Part shown: in pieces, positions 51,605 through 60,686 of the stretch
Position numbering within the stretch: the first letter of the stretch is position 1
Layout: the number at the start of each line of letters is the position of its first letter
Source: Pseudoalteromonas apostichopi
GTDB lineage: Bacteria; Pseudomonadota; Gammaproteobacteria; Enterobacterales; Alteromonadaceae
DNA length: 64,000 nucleotides
Assembly: GCF_030297135.1 (NCBI RefSeq)
Contig: NZ_AP028065.1
Coordinates: forward strand, 1 to 64,000
Reading direction: 5' to 3'
Program-made: the position numbers and the translations under genes
Notes under the pieces: generated by a model
What the model saw: the letters and a program-made list of their open reading frames with translations, nothing else
Told to the model about the DNA's origin: nothing
Databases searched by the model: none

Positions 51605-52321
51605 TTAAACAGCGCGGTTCAATAGCATTGATTTGATTTGTCCAATTGCTTTGGTCGGGTTAAGACCTTTTGGACACACGCTAACACAGTTCATGATACT
51701 GTGACAACGGAACACGCTGAACGCATCGTCTAGGTCTGCAAGACGCTCTTCAGTTGCTGTATCGCGGCTATCAGCCAAGAAACGATAAGCATGAAGAAGA
51801 CCCGCAGGACCGATGAACTTGTCTGGATTCCACCAGAACGAAGGACACGATGTTGAACAACATGCACATAAGATACACTCATATAAGCCATCTAACTTAT
51901 CACGTTCTTCGATTGACTGAAGACGCTCACCCGCCGCAGGCGTGTCGTTGATTAGATAAGGCTTAACTTTTTCGTATTGAGTGTAGAACTGACTCATGTC
52001 AATAACAAGGTCACGTACCACTGGTAAACCTGGTAAAGGACGAATTACGATTTTACCTTTGCCACCTTTTAGTAGCGTTGATAAAGGTGTAATACACGCT
52101 AAACCGTTTTTACCATTCATGTTGATACCGTCAGAACCACACACACCTTCACGGCATGAACGACGGAATGATAATGTTGGATCTTGCTCTTTTAATTGCA
52201 TAAGCGCATCCAATACCATCATATCTTGGCCTTCTTGCGTTTCTAGCGAGAAGTCTTGCATACGTGGTGCATTATCAACATCTGGATTGTAACGATAAAC
52301 CGAAAATTGTACTTGTGCCAT
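51605..52321 (-). CDS. sdhB: Succinate dehydrogenase iron-sulfur subunit
   Basis: 238 residues from the chosen start, identical in length to E. coli SdhB. Carries the three cluster motifs: 2Fe-2S (SCREGVCGSDGINMNGKNGLAC is split as CREGVCGSDG... with the last Cys in GLAC), 4Fe-4S (CILCACCSTSCP) and 3Fe-4S (CHSIMNCVSVCPKGLNP). It passes electrons from the SdhA flavin to ubiquinone. The start is MAQVQF with TAGGAG 7 nt upstream; a 15-residue extension would overlap sdhA and lacks family support. Confidence 0.98.
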   Translation of the reverse strand: MAQVQFSVYRYNPDVDNAPRMQDFSLETQEGQDMMVLDALMQLKEQDPTLSFRRSCREGVCGSDGINMNGKNGLACITPLSTLLKGGKGKIVIRPLPGLPVVRDLVIDMSQFYTQYEKVKPYLINDTPAAGERLQSIEERDKLDGLYECILCACCSTSCPSFWWNPDKFIGPAGLLHAYRFLADSRDTATEERLADLDDAFSVFRCHSIMNCVSVCPKGLNPTKAIGQIKSMLLNRAV

Positions 52322-52331
52322 CGTCTCGCTC

Positions 52332-54104
52332 CTAGTATGTACGTGCTTTAGGTGGGAAAGCTTCACGCAGTTTCGGCGCGTAGTTTACTTCACGTTTTGT
52401 CATTTCATCTGTAACTGGGTTATAGATAGAGTGACATAACCAGTTGTCGTCATCGCGATCTGGGAAGTCAAAACGAGAGTGTGCACCACGGCTTTCTGTG
52501 CGGAAGTTCGCAGCTACTGCTGTTGAGTAAGCTGTTTCCATCAAGTTATCTAGCTCTAGACATTCGATACGTGCTGTGTTGAATTCAGTTGACTTGTCGT
52601 CAAGACGAGCGTACTGAAGACGTTCACGAATTTCTTTAAGCTCTTTAAGACCTGTTGCCATTGCATCACCTTCACGGAATACCGAGAAGTTAAGTTGCAT
52701 ACACATTTGTAGATCTTTCTTGATTTGAACTGGGTCTTCACCTTGGCCAACTTTAGAGTTTTCCCAACGATTAAAGCGTGCAAGAGATGCTTCAAGGTCA
52801 GACTCAGACGCATCTTTACCAGCTTCAACACCGTTAAGGTACTTACCTAAGAAGTTACCGGCTGCACGGCCGAATACAACTAAGTCAAGTAGTGAGTTAC
52901 CACCTAGACGGTTAGCACCGTGTACAGATACACAAGCAATTTCACCAACAGCGAATAAACCTTCAACTACTTTTTCTTGGCCATTTGCATCGATTTGTAA
53001 TGCTTGACCATTAACGTTAGTTGGAACACCACCCATCATGTAGTGACATGTTGGTATAACTGGGATTGGCTCTTTAGCTGGATCAACGTGTGCGAATGTT
53101 TTCGCAAGGTCACATACGCCAGGAAGACGTAGGTTAAGTGTCTCTTCACCTAAGTGGTCAAGCTTAAGCTTGATATGTGGACCGTAAGGACCATCGCAAC
53201 CACGACCTTCACGGATCTCAGTCATCATTGAACGAGCAACAACGTCACGAGACGCTAAGTCTTTAGCATTTGGCGCGTAACGTTCCATGAAGCGTTCGCC
53301 GTCTTTGTTTAGAAGGTAACCACCTTCACCACGACAACCTTCAGTTACAAGTACACCAGCGCCAGCAATACCTGTTGGGTGGAACTGCCACATTTCCATA
53401 TCTTGCATTGCAACACCAGCACGTGTAGCCATACCAACACCGTCACCAGTATTGATGTGTGCATTCGTTGTAGATGCGTAGATACGGCCTGCACCGCCTG
53501 TTGCTAAAACAACAGCTTTCGATTTGAAGTAAACAACTTCGCCAGATTCGATGTCGATTGCTGTACAACCAACAACGTGACCGTCGCTGTTTTTAACTAA
53601 ATCAAGTGCGTACCACTCAGAGAATACGTTTGTTTTGTTTTTAACGTTCTGTTGGTATAAACAGTGTAATAGCGCGTGACCAGTACGGTCAGCTGCTGCT
53701 GCAGTACGTGCAGCCTGTTCACCACCAAAGTTTTTCGACTGACCGCCGAAAGGACGTTGATAAACACGGCCATTTTCAAAACGAGAAAATGGTAAACCCA
53801 TGTTTTCTAATTCAGTAATAGCTTCAGGACCTGTTTTACACATATATTCGATAGCGTCTTGGTCACCGATAAAATCGGAACCTTTAACAGTATCGTACAT
53901 GTGCCATTCCCAGTTATCTTCATGTGAGTTACCCAGAGCAACCGTAATACCACCCTGTGCAGACACAGTGTGAGAACGTGTAGGGAAAACTTTTGAGATA
54001 AGTGCACAGGTTTTGCCTGATTCAGTGATAGCTAGTGCTGCGCGCATACCCGCACCACCGGCACCAATCACTACAGCGTCAAATTCACGAACAGAATAAT
54101 TCAC
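52332..54104 (-). CDS. sdhA: Succinate dehydrogenase flavoprotein subunit
   Basis: 590 residues (E. coli 588). FAD-binding Rossmann motif VVIGAGGAGMRAAL; the covalent-FAD His45 in PTRSHTVSAQGGITVALGN; active-site HPTGIAGAGVLVTEGCRGEGGYLLN and the Arg in SRDVVARSMMTEIREGRG. It oxidises succinate to fumarate at the inner membrane surface. It follows sdhD directly (stop of sdhD adjacent to the start). Confidence 0.98.
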   Translation of the reverse strand: MNYSVREFDAVVIGAGGAGMRAALAITESGKTCALISKVFPTRSHTVSAQGGITVALGNSHEDNWEWHMYDTVKGSDFIGDQDAIEYMCKTGPEAITELENMGLPFSRFENGRVYQRPFGGQSKNFGGEQAARTAAAADRTGHALLHCLYQQNVKNKTNVFSEWYALDLVKNSDGHVVGCTAIDIESGEVVYFKSKAVVLATGGAGRIYASTTNAHINTGDGVGMATRAGVAMQDMEMWQFHPTGIAGAGVLVTEGCRGEGGYLLNKDGERFMERYAPNAKDLASRDVVARSMMTEIREGRGCDGPYGPHIKLKLDHLGEETLNLRLPGVCDLAKTFAHVDPAKEPIPVIPTCHYMMGGVPTNVNGQALQIDANGQEKVVEGLFAVGEIACVSVHGANRLGGNSLLDLVVFGRAAGNFLGKYLNGVEAGKDASESDLEASLARFNRWENSKVGQGEDPVQIKKDLQMCMQLNFSVFREGDAMATGLKELKEIRERLQYARLDDKSTEFNTARIECLELDNLMETAYSTAVAANFRTESRGAHSRFDFPDRDDDNWLCHSIYNPVTDEMTKREVNYAPKLREAFPPKARTY

Positions 54105-54452
54105 TTAAACACCCCATAAAACGATTAGACCAATTGCTACGTAAGCAACAGCCATAAGGTTTAATACAAAGCCTAAAACAGCACGTAATTTAGCGTTTTT
54201 GACATAGTCCGTAAGAACTTGCCAAAGGCCGATACGGGTGTGAACCATGATGCAAACTAGGGTAATTAAGGTAAACCCTTTCATTGCTAGGTTAGAGAAT
54301 AGGCCCTGCCAGGCTTCGAAAGTGACTTCTGGCGTACATAAAAAATAACCGATAATAAAAATCGCGTAAGCGCTGATTATTAATGCAGTTGCACGTAGTG
54401 ATACGAAATCTTGTACACCATCACGTTTAAGAGTTGCTTGATTTAAAACCAT
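54105..54452 (-). CDS. sdhD: Succinate dehydrogenase membrane anchor subunit
   Basis: 115 residues from the chosen ATG, the same as E. coli SdhD. Begins MVLNQATLKRDGVQDFVSLRATALI, aligning with E. coli MVSNASALGRNGVHDF. Three TM helices; the heme b His lies in ITLVCIMVHTRIGLWQVLTDYV. AGGAG lies 7 nt before this ATG. A GTG two codons upstream abuts the ribosome binding site and is unlikely. It overlaps the end of sdhC by about 10 bases. Confidence 0.95.
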   Translation of the reverse strand: MVLNQATLKRDGVQDFVSLRATALIISAYAIFIIGYFLCTPEVTFEAWQGLFSNLAMKGFTLITLVCIMVHTRIGLWQVLTDYVKNAKLRAVLGFVLNLMAVAYVAIGLIVLWGV

Positions 54453-54820
54453 ATCCACACTCCTGCTAGAATTGCAGCTACAACACCTAAAGCTAATGCA
54501 ACTTTAGCGCTGAAGTTACCTGATTCAAGTTCTTCCCAGTGACCCATGTCCATAATGATATGGCGGATACCACCGATTAAGTGATACGCCAATACAGAAA
54601 TGGTGCCCCATGCTATGAATTTGGCAATGAATCCGCTGAACAGACCCTTGACGAATTCAAAACCTTCTGCAGAAGAAAGAGACTCAGACCAAGCCCAAAT
54701 GACAAACGTTAAAGCAAAAAATAATGCAACACCGGTGACGCGGTGAAAAATTGATGCTTTAGCCGTTGCCGGCATAGATATAGTTGTTAGATCTAGATTT
54801 ACAGGTCTTTGCTTTTTCAC
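54443..54820 (-). CDS. sdhC: Succinate dehydrogenase cytochrome b556 subunit
   Basis: 125-residue integral membrane subunit, first gene of sdhCDAB. Three TM helices; the family motif RPVNLDLTTISMPATAKASIFHRVTG and the heme His in YHLIGGIRHIIMDMGHWEE. It forms the ubiquinone site with SdhB and SdhD. The annotated start is GTG with no clear Shine-Dalgarno; the E. coli protein has a Val-Lys-Lys-Gln-Arg-Pro stretch at the same place after four more residues. Confidence 0.95.
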   Translation of the reverse strand: MKKQRPVNLDLTTISMPATAKASIFHRVTGVALFFALTFVIWAWSESLSSAEGFEFVKGLFSGFIAKFIAWGTISVLAYHLIGGIRHIIMDMGHWEELESGNFSAKVALALGVVAAILAGVWIWF

Positions 54821-54916
54821 AGTTACTTGCCCATCTTGCCCACTTAGGAGCTCATCTACTTGTTTTTCTAAAACCCATCAAAATGAATTTCGATGGAACT
54901 ATCTAAGTAAACCGTG

Positions 54917-54946
54917 TTGATACACAAAAAGTTCACACTGATGCAA
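54917..54946 (-). promoter_or_regulatory. Probable sdhC promoter
   Basis: Minus strand -35 TTGCAT (54941-54946) and -10 TATCAA (54917-54922), 18-bp spacer, about 95 bases upstream of the sdhC start. Confidence 0.45.
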
Positions 54947-55129
54947 AACTCAAATGTAAAAATAAAGTTTACCTACAGACAATACGGTATAAAACCTTGG
55001 ATAGTATATATAGCCAATGGTCTTTTTACAATTCTTGTTTAGTAAGAGACGTTTGCGAATTAGCCAATAGTATAATATTTAATCCTGGTAGAATATTTAT
55101 TATCCATTTGTGCATAATGTTTATAAAAA

Positions 55130-55160
55130 TTGACTTTACACCCCTCTTTCACGTTAAAAT
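55130..55160 (+). promoter_or_regulatory. Probable gltA promoter
   Basis: -35 TTGACT (55130-55135) with -10 GTTAAA (17-bp spacer) or TAAAAT (19-bp spacer), about 70 bases before the gltA ATG. Confidence 0.5.
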
Positions 55161-55229
55161 GAAAAGAATGTGCTTAAACAGATTCAGAACATAACAATCA
55201 GAGTTGTTATCTTAATAGGAGATAAATAG

Positions 55230-56516
55230 ATGGCGGATAAGAAAGCCACGGTCCATATTGATGGTCTTGATCCAATCGAACTTCCAATTTACCAAGGCAC
55301 TGCTGGCCAAGACGTAATCGACGTACGTACGTTAGGTTCTCACGGCCACTTCACTTACGACCCAGGTTTCATGTCGACCGGTTCTTGTGAATCTTCAATC
55401 ACTTACATCGATGGCGGCAAAGGTGTTTTATTACACCGTGGTTACCCAATCGAGCAATTAGCTGATGAATCAAACTACATCGAGCTTTGCTACTTACTAT
55501 TAAACGGCGAGTTACCTACTAAAGAACAATACGAAGCGTTTGCTCAAGAAATCACGCACAACACAATGCTTGATACTAAAATTGCAAACTTCTTCCAAGG
55601 TTTCCGCTTTGACGCTCACCCAATGGCAATGCTTTGTGGTGTTGTAGGTGCTCTTTCTTCTTTCTACCACGAAGATTTAGACATCACAGATGCAACACAA
55701 CGTAAAACAAGCGCAATCAAGCTAGTTGCTAAATTACCAACTATCGCTGCGATGGCTTACAAATACAACGTAGGCCAACCGTTTGTTTACCCACGTAACG
55801 ACTTAAGCTTCGCTGAAAACTTCTTACACATGATGTTCTCAGTACCAGCTGAAGAATACAAAGTAAGCCCTGTTCTTGCTAAAGCAATGGACAAAATCTT
55901 CATGCTTCACGCTGACCATGAGCAAAACGCGTCTACGTCAACTGTTCGTTTAGCAGGTTCTTCAGGTGCTAACCCTTACGCGTGTATCGCTGCTGGTATC
56001 GCATCTTTATGGGGTCCTGCGCACGGTGGTGCTAACGAAGCATGTCTTAACATGTTAGAAGAAATCGGTTCCGTTGACCGTATCGACGAGTACGTTGCTA
56101 AAGCGAAAGACAAGTCTGATCCTTTCCGTCTTATGGGCTTTGGTCACCGTGTATACAAAAACTTCGACCCACGTGCGACAGTAATGCGTCAAACGTGTCA
56201 CGAAGTACTTGCTGAGCTAAACATTCAAGATCCACTTCTTGATATCGCTATGAAGCTTGAGCAAATTGCACTTGAAGACCCATACTTCGTTGAGAAGAAA
56301 CTTTACCCTAACGTAGATTTCTACTCAGGTATCATCTTAAAAGCAATCGGTATTCCAACAAGCATGTTCACTGTAATCTTTGCAATGTCACGCACTGTTG
56401 GTTGGATCTCTCACTGGGATGAGATGCTTTCTCAACCTGGTCACAAGATCAGCCGTCCTCGTCAGTTATATACTGGTGAAACTTCACGCGATTACGTACC
56501 AACAGACAAGCGTTAA
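55230..56516 (+). CDS. gltA: Citrate synthase (type II, hexameric)
   Basis: 428 residues (E. coli 427). Condenses oxaloacetate with acetyl-CoA. The long N-terminal domain and EcGltA-like length indicate the NADH-sensitive hexameric type. Active-site residues are visible in LHADHEQNASTSTVRLAGSSG (His), GPAHGGANEACLNML (His) and the catalytic Asp region VDFYSGIILKAIGIP. AGGAGA precedes the ATG. It is divergent from sdhCDAB, as in E. coli. Confidence 0.98.
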   Translation: MADKKATVHIDGLDPIELPIYQGTAGQDVIDVRTLGSHGHFTYDPGFMSTGSCESSITYIDGGKGVLLHRGYPIEQLADESNYIELCYLLLNGELPTKEQYEAFAQEITHNTMLDTKIANFFQGFRFDAHPMAMLCGVVGALSSFYHEDLDITDATQRKTSAIKLVAKLPTIAAMAYKYNVGQPFVYPRNDLSFAENFLHMMFSVPAEEYKVSPVLAKAMDKIFMLHADHEQNASTSTVRLAGSSGANPYACIAAGIASLWGPAHGGANEACLNMLEEIGSVDRIDEYVAKAKDKSDPFRLMGFGHRVYKNFDPRATVMRQTCHEVLAELNIQDPLLDIAMKLEQIALEDPYFVEKKLYPNVDFYSGIILKAIGIPTSMFTVIFAMSRTVGWISHWDEMLSQPGHKISRPRQLYTGETSRDYVPTDKR

Positions 56517-56531
56517 TACGAATTTGCGTTT

Positions 56532-56558
56532 AAAAAAGGCCGCTTTGCGGCCTTTTTT
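56532..56558 (+). terminator. gltA terminator
   Basis: Strong stem AAAAAAGGCCGC / GCGGCCTTTTTT around TTT, 15 bases past the gltA stop. Confidence 0.92.
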
Positions 56559-56627
56559 GTTGCCCTGCACTTGTCTATTTGTACAAAGTAATTAAAATCG
56601 TCGCATTCTTGTAGCTTAAGGCCTTTC

Positions 56628-57842
56628 ATGTTCGATATCACAAAAATACGTGCTGACTTTCCAATACTGAACGAAACAGTCAATGAGCAGCCTTTGGTGT
56701 ATTTAGACTCAGCGGCTACCTCACAAAAGCCACAGGCAGTTATTAATGCACTTAGCCGTTTTTATAGCCACGAGAACGCCAATGTGCACCGCGGCCGCCA
56801 TACACTCAGTGAAAACGCGACACGCCAATATGAGCATACAAGAACGCTACTTGCAGATTATTTTTCTGTAAAAAATAATGAGATAGTGTGGACCAAAGGG
56901 GCAACCGAATCGATTAATTTAATCGCAAATGGTCTGGCTTCGAGGCTTAATCCTGGTGATAAAATTGCCCTATCTGCTATTGAACATCACGCCAATATAG
57001 TCCCTTGGCAACAACTAGCACAGCGTACCGGCGCAGAGCTTATTATTATGCCTATTGAAGATGATTTGGTCATTGATAGTGCTCATTGCAGTGACTTTAT
57101 AAAACTGCATCAGCCAAAAATTGTCGCTGTTACCCATGCATCAAATACATTAGGAAATATTACTGATTTAGGGCCTATCCTTGCAGCATGTAAAGCCTCA
57201 AATGCGATTTCAGTAGTTGATGGTGCACAGGCTGCTATGCATTTACGTCCTAACTTACAAGAAATTTCCTGTGATTTTTATGTATTTTCTGCCCATAAAA
57301 TGCTCGGACCAACAGGATTAGGTGGTCTATATGGACGTTTTGAGCTGCTAAATTCGCTTGACGTTTACCAGACCGGTGGTGAAATGATTGAAGCAGTGAG
57401 CCTTACTCATAGCACTTTTCGAGAGGCGCCAGGTAAATTTGAAGCCGGCACTCCAAATATTGCTGGTGTAATCGCCTTTGCTGAAGCCATTAATTATTTA
57501 ACATCTTTAGATTTTCAGCAGATGCGTCAACATGAGCATACAGTTTTCGATTATGCAATAAATAAATTGGCTGCTATTGATGGTATTAAAATCTATTCAA
57601 ACCAAAGAGATAACATTGGTAACATCAGCTTTAATTATCGCGATGAACATCCTTTTGATTTAGCCACCCTACTTGATGGGTTTGGCGTTGCAGTTCGCAG
57701 TGGTCACCATTGTACACAACCTATAATGAGCTATTTAGGTATTCCTGGTACAGTACGAGCCAGTTTTGCGTTATATAACAATAAAGATGACGTAGATGCA
57801 TTTATCAGTGCCGTTAAAAGTAGTATCGAAATATTAGATTAA
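56628..57842 (+). CDS. csdA: Cysteine desulfurase CsdA
   Basis: 404-residue class V PLP enzyme of the SufS/CsdA group. It starts (M)FDITKIRADFPIL; the PLP Lys is in FYVFSAHKMLGPTG (near residue 225) and the persulfide Cys in RSGHHCTQPIMSYLGI (near residue 362). It takes sulfur from cysteine for the CSD system. CsdE lies 13 bases downstream and tcdA (csdL) faces it, the E. coli csdA-csdE-tcdA trio, so CsdA is favoured over SufS; there are no sufBCD genes here. Confidence 0.95.
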   Translation: MFDITKIRADFPILNETVNEQPLVYLDSAATSQKPQAVINALSRFYSHENANVHRGRHTLSENATRQYEHTRTLLADYFSVKNNEIVWTKGATESINLIANGLASRLNPGDKIALSAIEHHANIVPWQQLAQRTGAELIIMPIEDDLVIDSAHCSDFIKLHQPKIVAVTHASNTLGNITDLGPILAACKASNAISVVDGAQAAMHLRPNLQEISCDFYVFSAHKMLGPTGLGGLYGRFELLNSLDVYQTGGEMIEAVSLTHSTFREAPGKFEAGTPNIAGVIAFAEAINYLTSLDFQQMRQHEHTVFDYAINKLAAIDGIKIYSNQRDNIGNISFNYRDEHPFDLATLLDGFGVAVRSGHHCTQPIMSYLGIPGTVRASFALYNNKDDVDAFISAVKSSIEILD

Positions 57843-57855
57843 TTGTGGATAAAAT

Positions 57856-58269
57856 ATGAATTCAACGTTTGAAGCCATTAGTAAAGATATTGAAACGGCT
57901 GCAGGCTGGCAGCAAAAATATCGCCAAATAATGCTGTTAGGTAAGCAATTACCTATTATGCCTGAGGTACTAAAAGTTGATGACGCGCTCGTTAAGGGGT
58001 GTGAAAGTAAAGTTTGGCTATATATTGACTTTGATCACTCAGAAAACAGCCTCGTTTTAGCTGGTGACTCTGATACTCGTATCGTAAAGGGGTTATTGGC
58101 TTTGATTTTAGCCTTATACAATGGTCTAACACCGGAGCAAGCAGCACAAATTAATGCATATGATGAGTTTGAACGACTTGGTCTAATTAGCCATTTAAGC
58201 CCTTCTCGAGGTAATGGCATCAAAGCCATGGTTGATAGAATTCAAACCATGGCCGACCAAAAACGATAA
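57856..58269 (+). CDS. csdE: Sulfur acceptor CsdE (SufE family)
   Basis: 137-residue SufE-fold protein. It takes persulfide sulfur from CsdA on Cys49 in VKGCESKVWL and passes it on. The YRQIMLLGKQLPIMP segment is typical. It is the second gene of the csdA-csdE unit, 13 bases after csdA. The stop of csdE lies 3 bases from the convergent tcdA end. Confidence 0.93.
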   Translation: MNSTFEAISKDIETAAGWQQKYRQIMLLGKQLPIMPEVLKVDDALVKGCESKVWLYIDFDHSENSLVLAGDSDTRIVKGLLALILALYNGLTPEQAAQINAYDEFERLGLISHLSPSRGNGIKAMVDRIQTMADQKR

Positions 58270-58272
58270 GTC

Positions 58273-59067
58273 TTATACATTACGCTGTTTTTTATCAAGG
58301 TACTTTCTAATTGCTTTGGCTGCAACAAAAAAGCCAAAGCTTCCAGTTACCATCGTGGCTGAGCCAAAACCATTGTTACAATCCATATTCATTGAGCCAT
58401 CTGCACCTTGTTTTGCTTGGCATACCTCACCTTCAGAGGTTGGATATACAAGCTGCTCTGTTGAATAAACACAATCAACGTTAAATTTACGCTTTGGATT
58501 GCTACTAAAGTTGTACTGTTTTCGAAGAATATAACGTACTTTTGCTAGCAAAGGGTCATGAGTAGTTTTAGCTACATCACCAAAGCTGATTTGACTTGGA
58601 TCAGTTTGCCCACCTGCACCACCGGTAGTAATAACGGGTAACTTTATACGTTTACAATGAGCAATTAGCGCCGCTTTTTCTTTAACAGCATCAATACAGT
58701 CAATTACATAATCAAAACCTTGAATATGTTCACGAATGTTATCTAGCGTAATGAAGTCATCAATAACGTTAATTTTGATATCAGGGTTTATCAGCTCACA
58801 ACGTGTTTTCATGGCTTCAACTTTTGCCTCACCTACCGTACCAGTTAAAGCATGAATTTGACGATTCACATTCGTAGCACATATATCATCAAGGTCAATG
58901 AGAGTTAGTTGCCCTACACCCGTTCGAGCCAACGCTTCAGCGGCCCAACTACCTACGCCCCCAATACCTATGACACAAAAATGTGCTTGTTGTAACCAAT
59001 CAAATTGCTGATGACCATATAAACGTTTAATGCCACCAAAACGGATGTCTTGTGTTGTTTCTTTCAT
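58273..59067 (-). CDS. tcdA: tRNA threonylcarbamoyladenosine dehydratase TcdA
   Basis: 264-residue E1-like ATP-dependent enzyme (formerly CsdL/YgdL) that cyclises t6A37 to ct6A in tRNA. An adenylation Rossmann motif CVIGIGGVGSWAAEALARTGV (near residues 31-51), the LIDLDDICATNVNRQ segment, and the TGGAGGQTDPSQI segment fit the family. It works with CsdA-CsdE as sulfur relay in E. coli, which matches the convergent placement here. It starts right after the pseudouridine synthase stop (TAA ATG adjacent). Confidence 0.93.
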   Translation of the reverse strand: MKETTQDIRFGGIKRLYGHQQFDWLQQAHFCVIGIGGVGSWAAEALARTGVGQLTLIDLDDICATNVNRQIHALTGTVGEAKVEAMKTRCELINPDIKINVIDDFITLDNIREHIQGFDYVIDCIDAVKEKAALIAHCKRIKLPVITTGGAGGQTDPSQISFGDVAKTTHDPLLAKVRYILRKQYNFSSNPKRKFNVDCVYSTEQLVYPTSEGEVCQAKQGADGSMNMDCNNGFGSATMVTGSFGFFVAAKAIRKYLDKKQRNV

Positions 59068-59742
59068 TTACCAATCCAACGTCCAAGGAGCTGTCCACTC
59101 TTTGAATTCGTCTGAGTTAAAAACTTCATTGAGATGAGCGCCTAAAGTATAATCGCAGCGATATTCTTTAAGTTGCTCTTTATAACTAAACTGTAGTGCA
59201 TAGGCATGCAAATTTGTTCGTTCATCCTTGCTTCCTGCGTAGAGTGTATCGCCGAGTATAGGTGCACCTAAACTTTTCATCGCCACCCTTAGTTGATGAG
59301 TCTTGCCAGAAAATGGTTTTAACAAATAAGCACGTAATCCTGCTCGAATACTTTTTGAGTAAAATCTTGTTATAGCAGGGTTAGTTTGACTCTTTAATAA
59401 CTTAAATGCCCCTCGACGACTTTTCTGCATGTCACCTTTTATCCAGCCTTGTTTTTTCTTTGGTTTAGCATCACTGAGTGCTAGATAAAACTTGTTAACT
59501 TTATGAGCACTAAACAGCGCGGTGAATTCAGCTGCTGCTTCTTTGCTACGGGCTAAAATAATCAAACCTGAAGTAACTTTATCGAGTCTATGAATTGGAT
59601 ATAGCTTTTCATTTACCAGTTGCTCAGCAAGTACAACAAAACCAGCACATTCTTCACTGTGAAAGCTAACACCTGCAGGTTTATAAAAAACATGGAAATC
59701 ATCTTCACTTGCATGAAGATGAACGCTGTTTACATCATGCAT
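59068..59742 (-). CDS. RluA-family pseudouridine synthase
   Basis: 224-residue RNA pseudouridine synthase with the RluA signature HRLDKVTSGLIILARS (catalytic Asp near residue 53) and the downstream HQLRVAMKSLGAPILGDTLYAG motif. It lacks an N-terminal S4 domain. I recall a short group of this kind (TIGR01621-like) in Vibrionales and Alteromonadales, but the RNA target is unknown. It is directly upstream of tcdA, another tRNA modification gene. Confidence 0.88.
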   Translation of the reverse strand: MHDVNSVHLHASEDDFHVFYKPAGVSFHSEECAGFVVLAEQLVNEKLYPIHRLDKVTSGLIILARSKEAAAEFTALFSAHKVNKFYLALSDAKPKKKQGWIKGDMQKSRRGAFKLLKSQTNPAITRFYSKSIRAGLRAYLLKPFSGKTHQLRVAMKSLGAPILGDTLYAGSKDERTNLHAYALQFSYKEQLKEYRCDYTLGAHLNEVFNSDEFKEWTAPWTLDW

Positions 59743-59745
59743 TAT

Positions 59746-60501
59746 TTAATTGCCAAGCACAGCTATGACGCGAGCCAAATCTTCAGGGGTATCAACGCCT
59801 GCTTGTGGAGCGCATTTTGCCTTAGCGATTTTAATCTTGTGACCATGGTAAAGTACACGTAACTGTTCTAAAGACTCTAGTAGCTCTAAACGCGTTTGCG
59901 GCAACTCAATATAATCTTTGATGAAGCCTGCGCGATAGGCATAAAGACCAATGTGACGAGCAAAATCAGCTAAATTTAATTGAGAGTGATCATTTTTCAT
60001 CATCGCATCACGGTGATAGGGAATTGGCGATCGAGAAAAATACAGGGCGTTGTTATCCACATCGCTAATGACTTTTACACAATTAGGATTAAAAATGTCT
60101 TCAATCTCATCGATACTTGTACTTAATGTAGCCATAGGTGCATCCGAATCAGCAAGAAGCTTAGCAACTTGAGATACGTTTTCACTTGCTAATAAAGGCT
60201 CATCACCTTGTACGTTCACTACAATGGTGTCACTCTCTAGCTCTAATTGTTCAACGACCTCAGCTAAACGCTCAGTGCCCGATTGGTGATCTTCACGTGT
60301 CATCAGTACATTACTGGTAAACTCTTTAACTGCATCAAACACTATTTGATGGTCAGTCGCGATATAGACTTTTGATGCACCGGAAGCAACCGCTTTTTCA
60401 TAAACGTGTTGGATCATAGGCTTGCCACATATATCAGCAAGTGGTTTACCAGGTAAACGCGTCGATGCGTAGCGTGCTGGAATGACGACTACGAATTCCA
60501 C
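59746..60501 (-). CDS. kdsB: 3-deoxy-manno-octulosonate cytidylyltransferase
   Basis: 251-residue CMP-Kdo synthetase activating Kdo for LPS inner core. VVIPARYASTRLPGKPLADICGKPMIQHVYE is the nucleotide-binding N-terminus; VVNVQGDEPL and YFSRSPIPYHRD are catalytic segments. It overlaps the preceding YcaR-like gene by 13 bases and belongs to the msbA-lpxK-ycaR-kdsB operon. Confidence 0.97.
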   Translation of the reverse strand: MEFVVVIPARYASTRLPGKPLADICGKPMIQHVYEKAVASGASKVYIATDHQIVFDAVKEFTSNVLMTREDHQSGTERLAEVVEQLELESDTIVVNVQGDEPLLASENVSQVAKLLADSDAPMATLSTSIDEIEDIFNPNCVKVISDVDNNALYFSRSPIPYHRDAMMKNDHSQLNLADFARHIGLYAYRAGFIKDYIELPQTRLELLESLEQLRVLYHGHKIKIAKAKCAPQAGVDTPEDLARVIAVLGN

Positions 60502-60686
60502 TTATCAACCTCTTCTTGGCTTAATTCACGGGCTTCATTTTCTAGTAGCACCGGAATATCATCTTTGATTGGATACGCAAGTTTCGCAGCAGTGCTAATA
60601 AGCTCTTGATTCTCTTTATCAAGACGTAATTTACCTTTGCACACTGGGCAAGCGATAATTTCAAGTAATTTTGTATCAAAGGCCAT
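60489..60686 (-). CDS. Trm112/YcaR-family small protein
   Basis: 65-residue protein with the Trm112-type CPVCKGKLRL zinc-type motif and the sequence AYPIKDDIPVLLENEARELS. In E. coli the equivalent YcaR lies in the same place between lpxK and kdsB. Function in bacteria is unclear. It overlaps lpxK by 11 bases and kdsB by 13, so translation is coupled. Confidence 0.92.
   Translation of the reverse strand: MAFDTKLLEIIACPVCKGKLRLDKENQELISTAAKLAYPIKDDIPVLLENEARELSQEEVDKWNS

Larger units (their letters stand above)
54821..55229. other. Divergent promoter region sdhC / gltA
   Basis: About 410 AT-rich bases with no gene. It holds a probable sdhC promoter (54917-54946) on the minus strand and a probable gltA promoter (55130-55160) on the plus strand. 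The remainder has several AT-rich TATA-like stretches. No regulator site was called with confidence. Confidence 0.6.

Noticed and set aside
52322..52366. 15-residue extension of SdhB
   Set aside because: It overlaps the end of sdhA and is not found in the family; TAGGAG supports MAQVQF.
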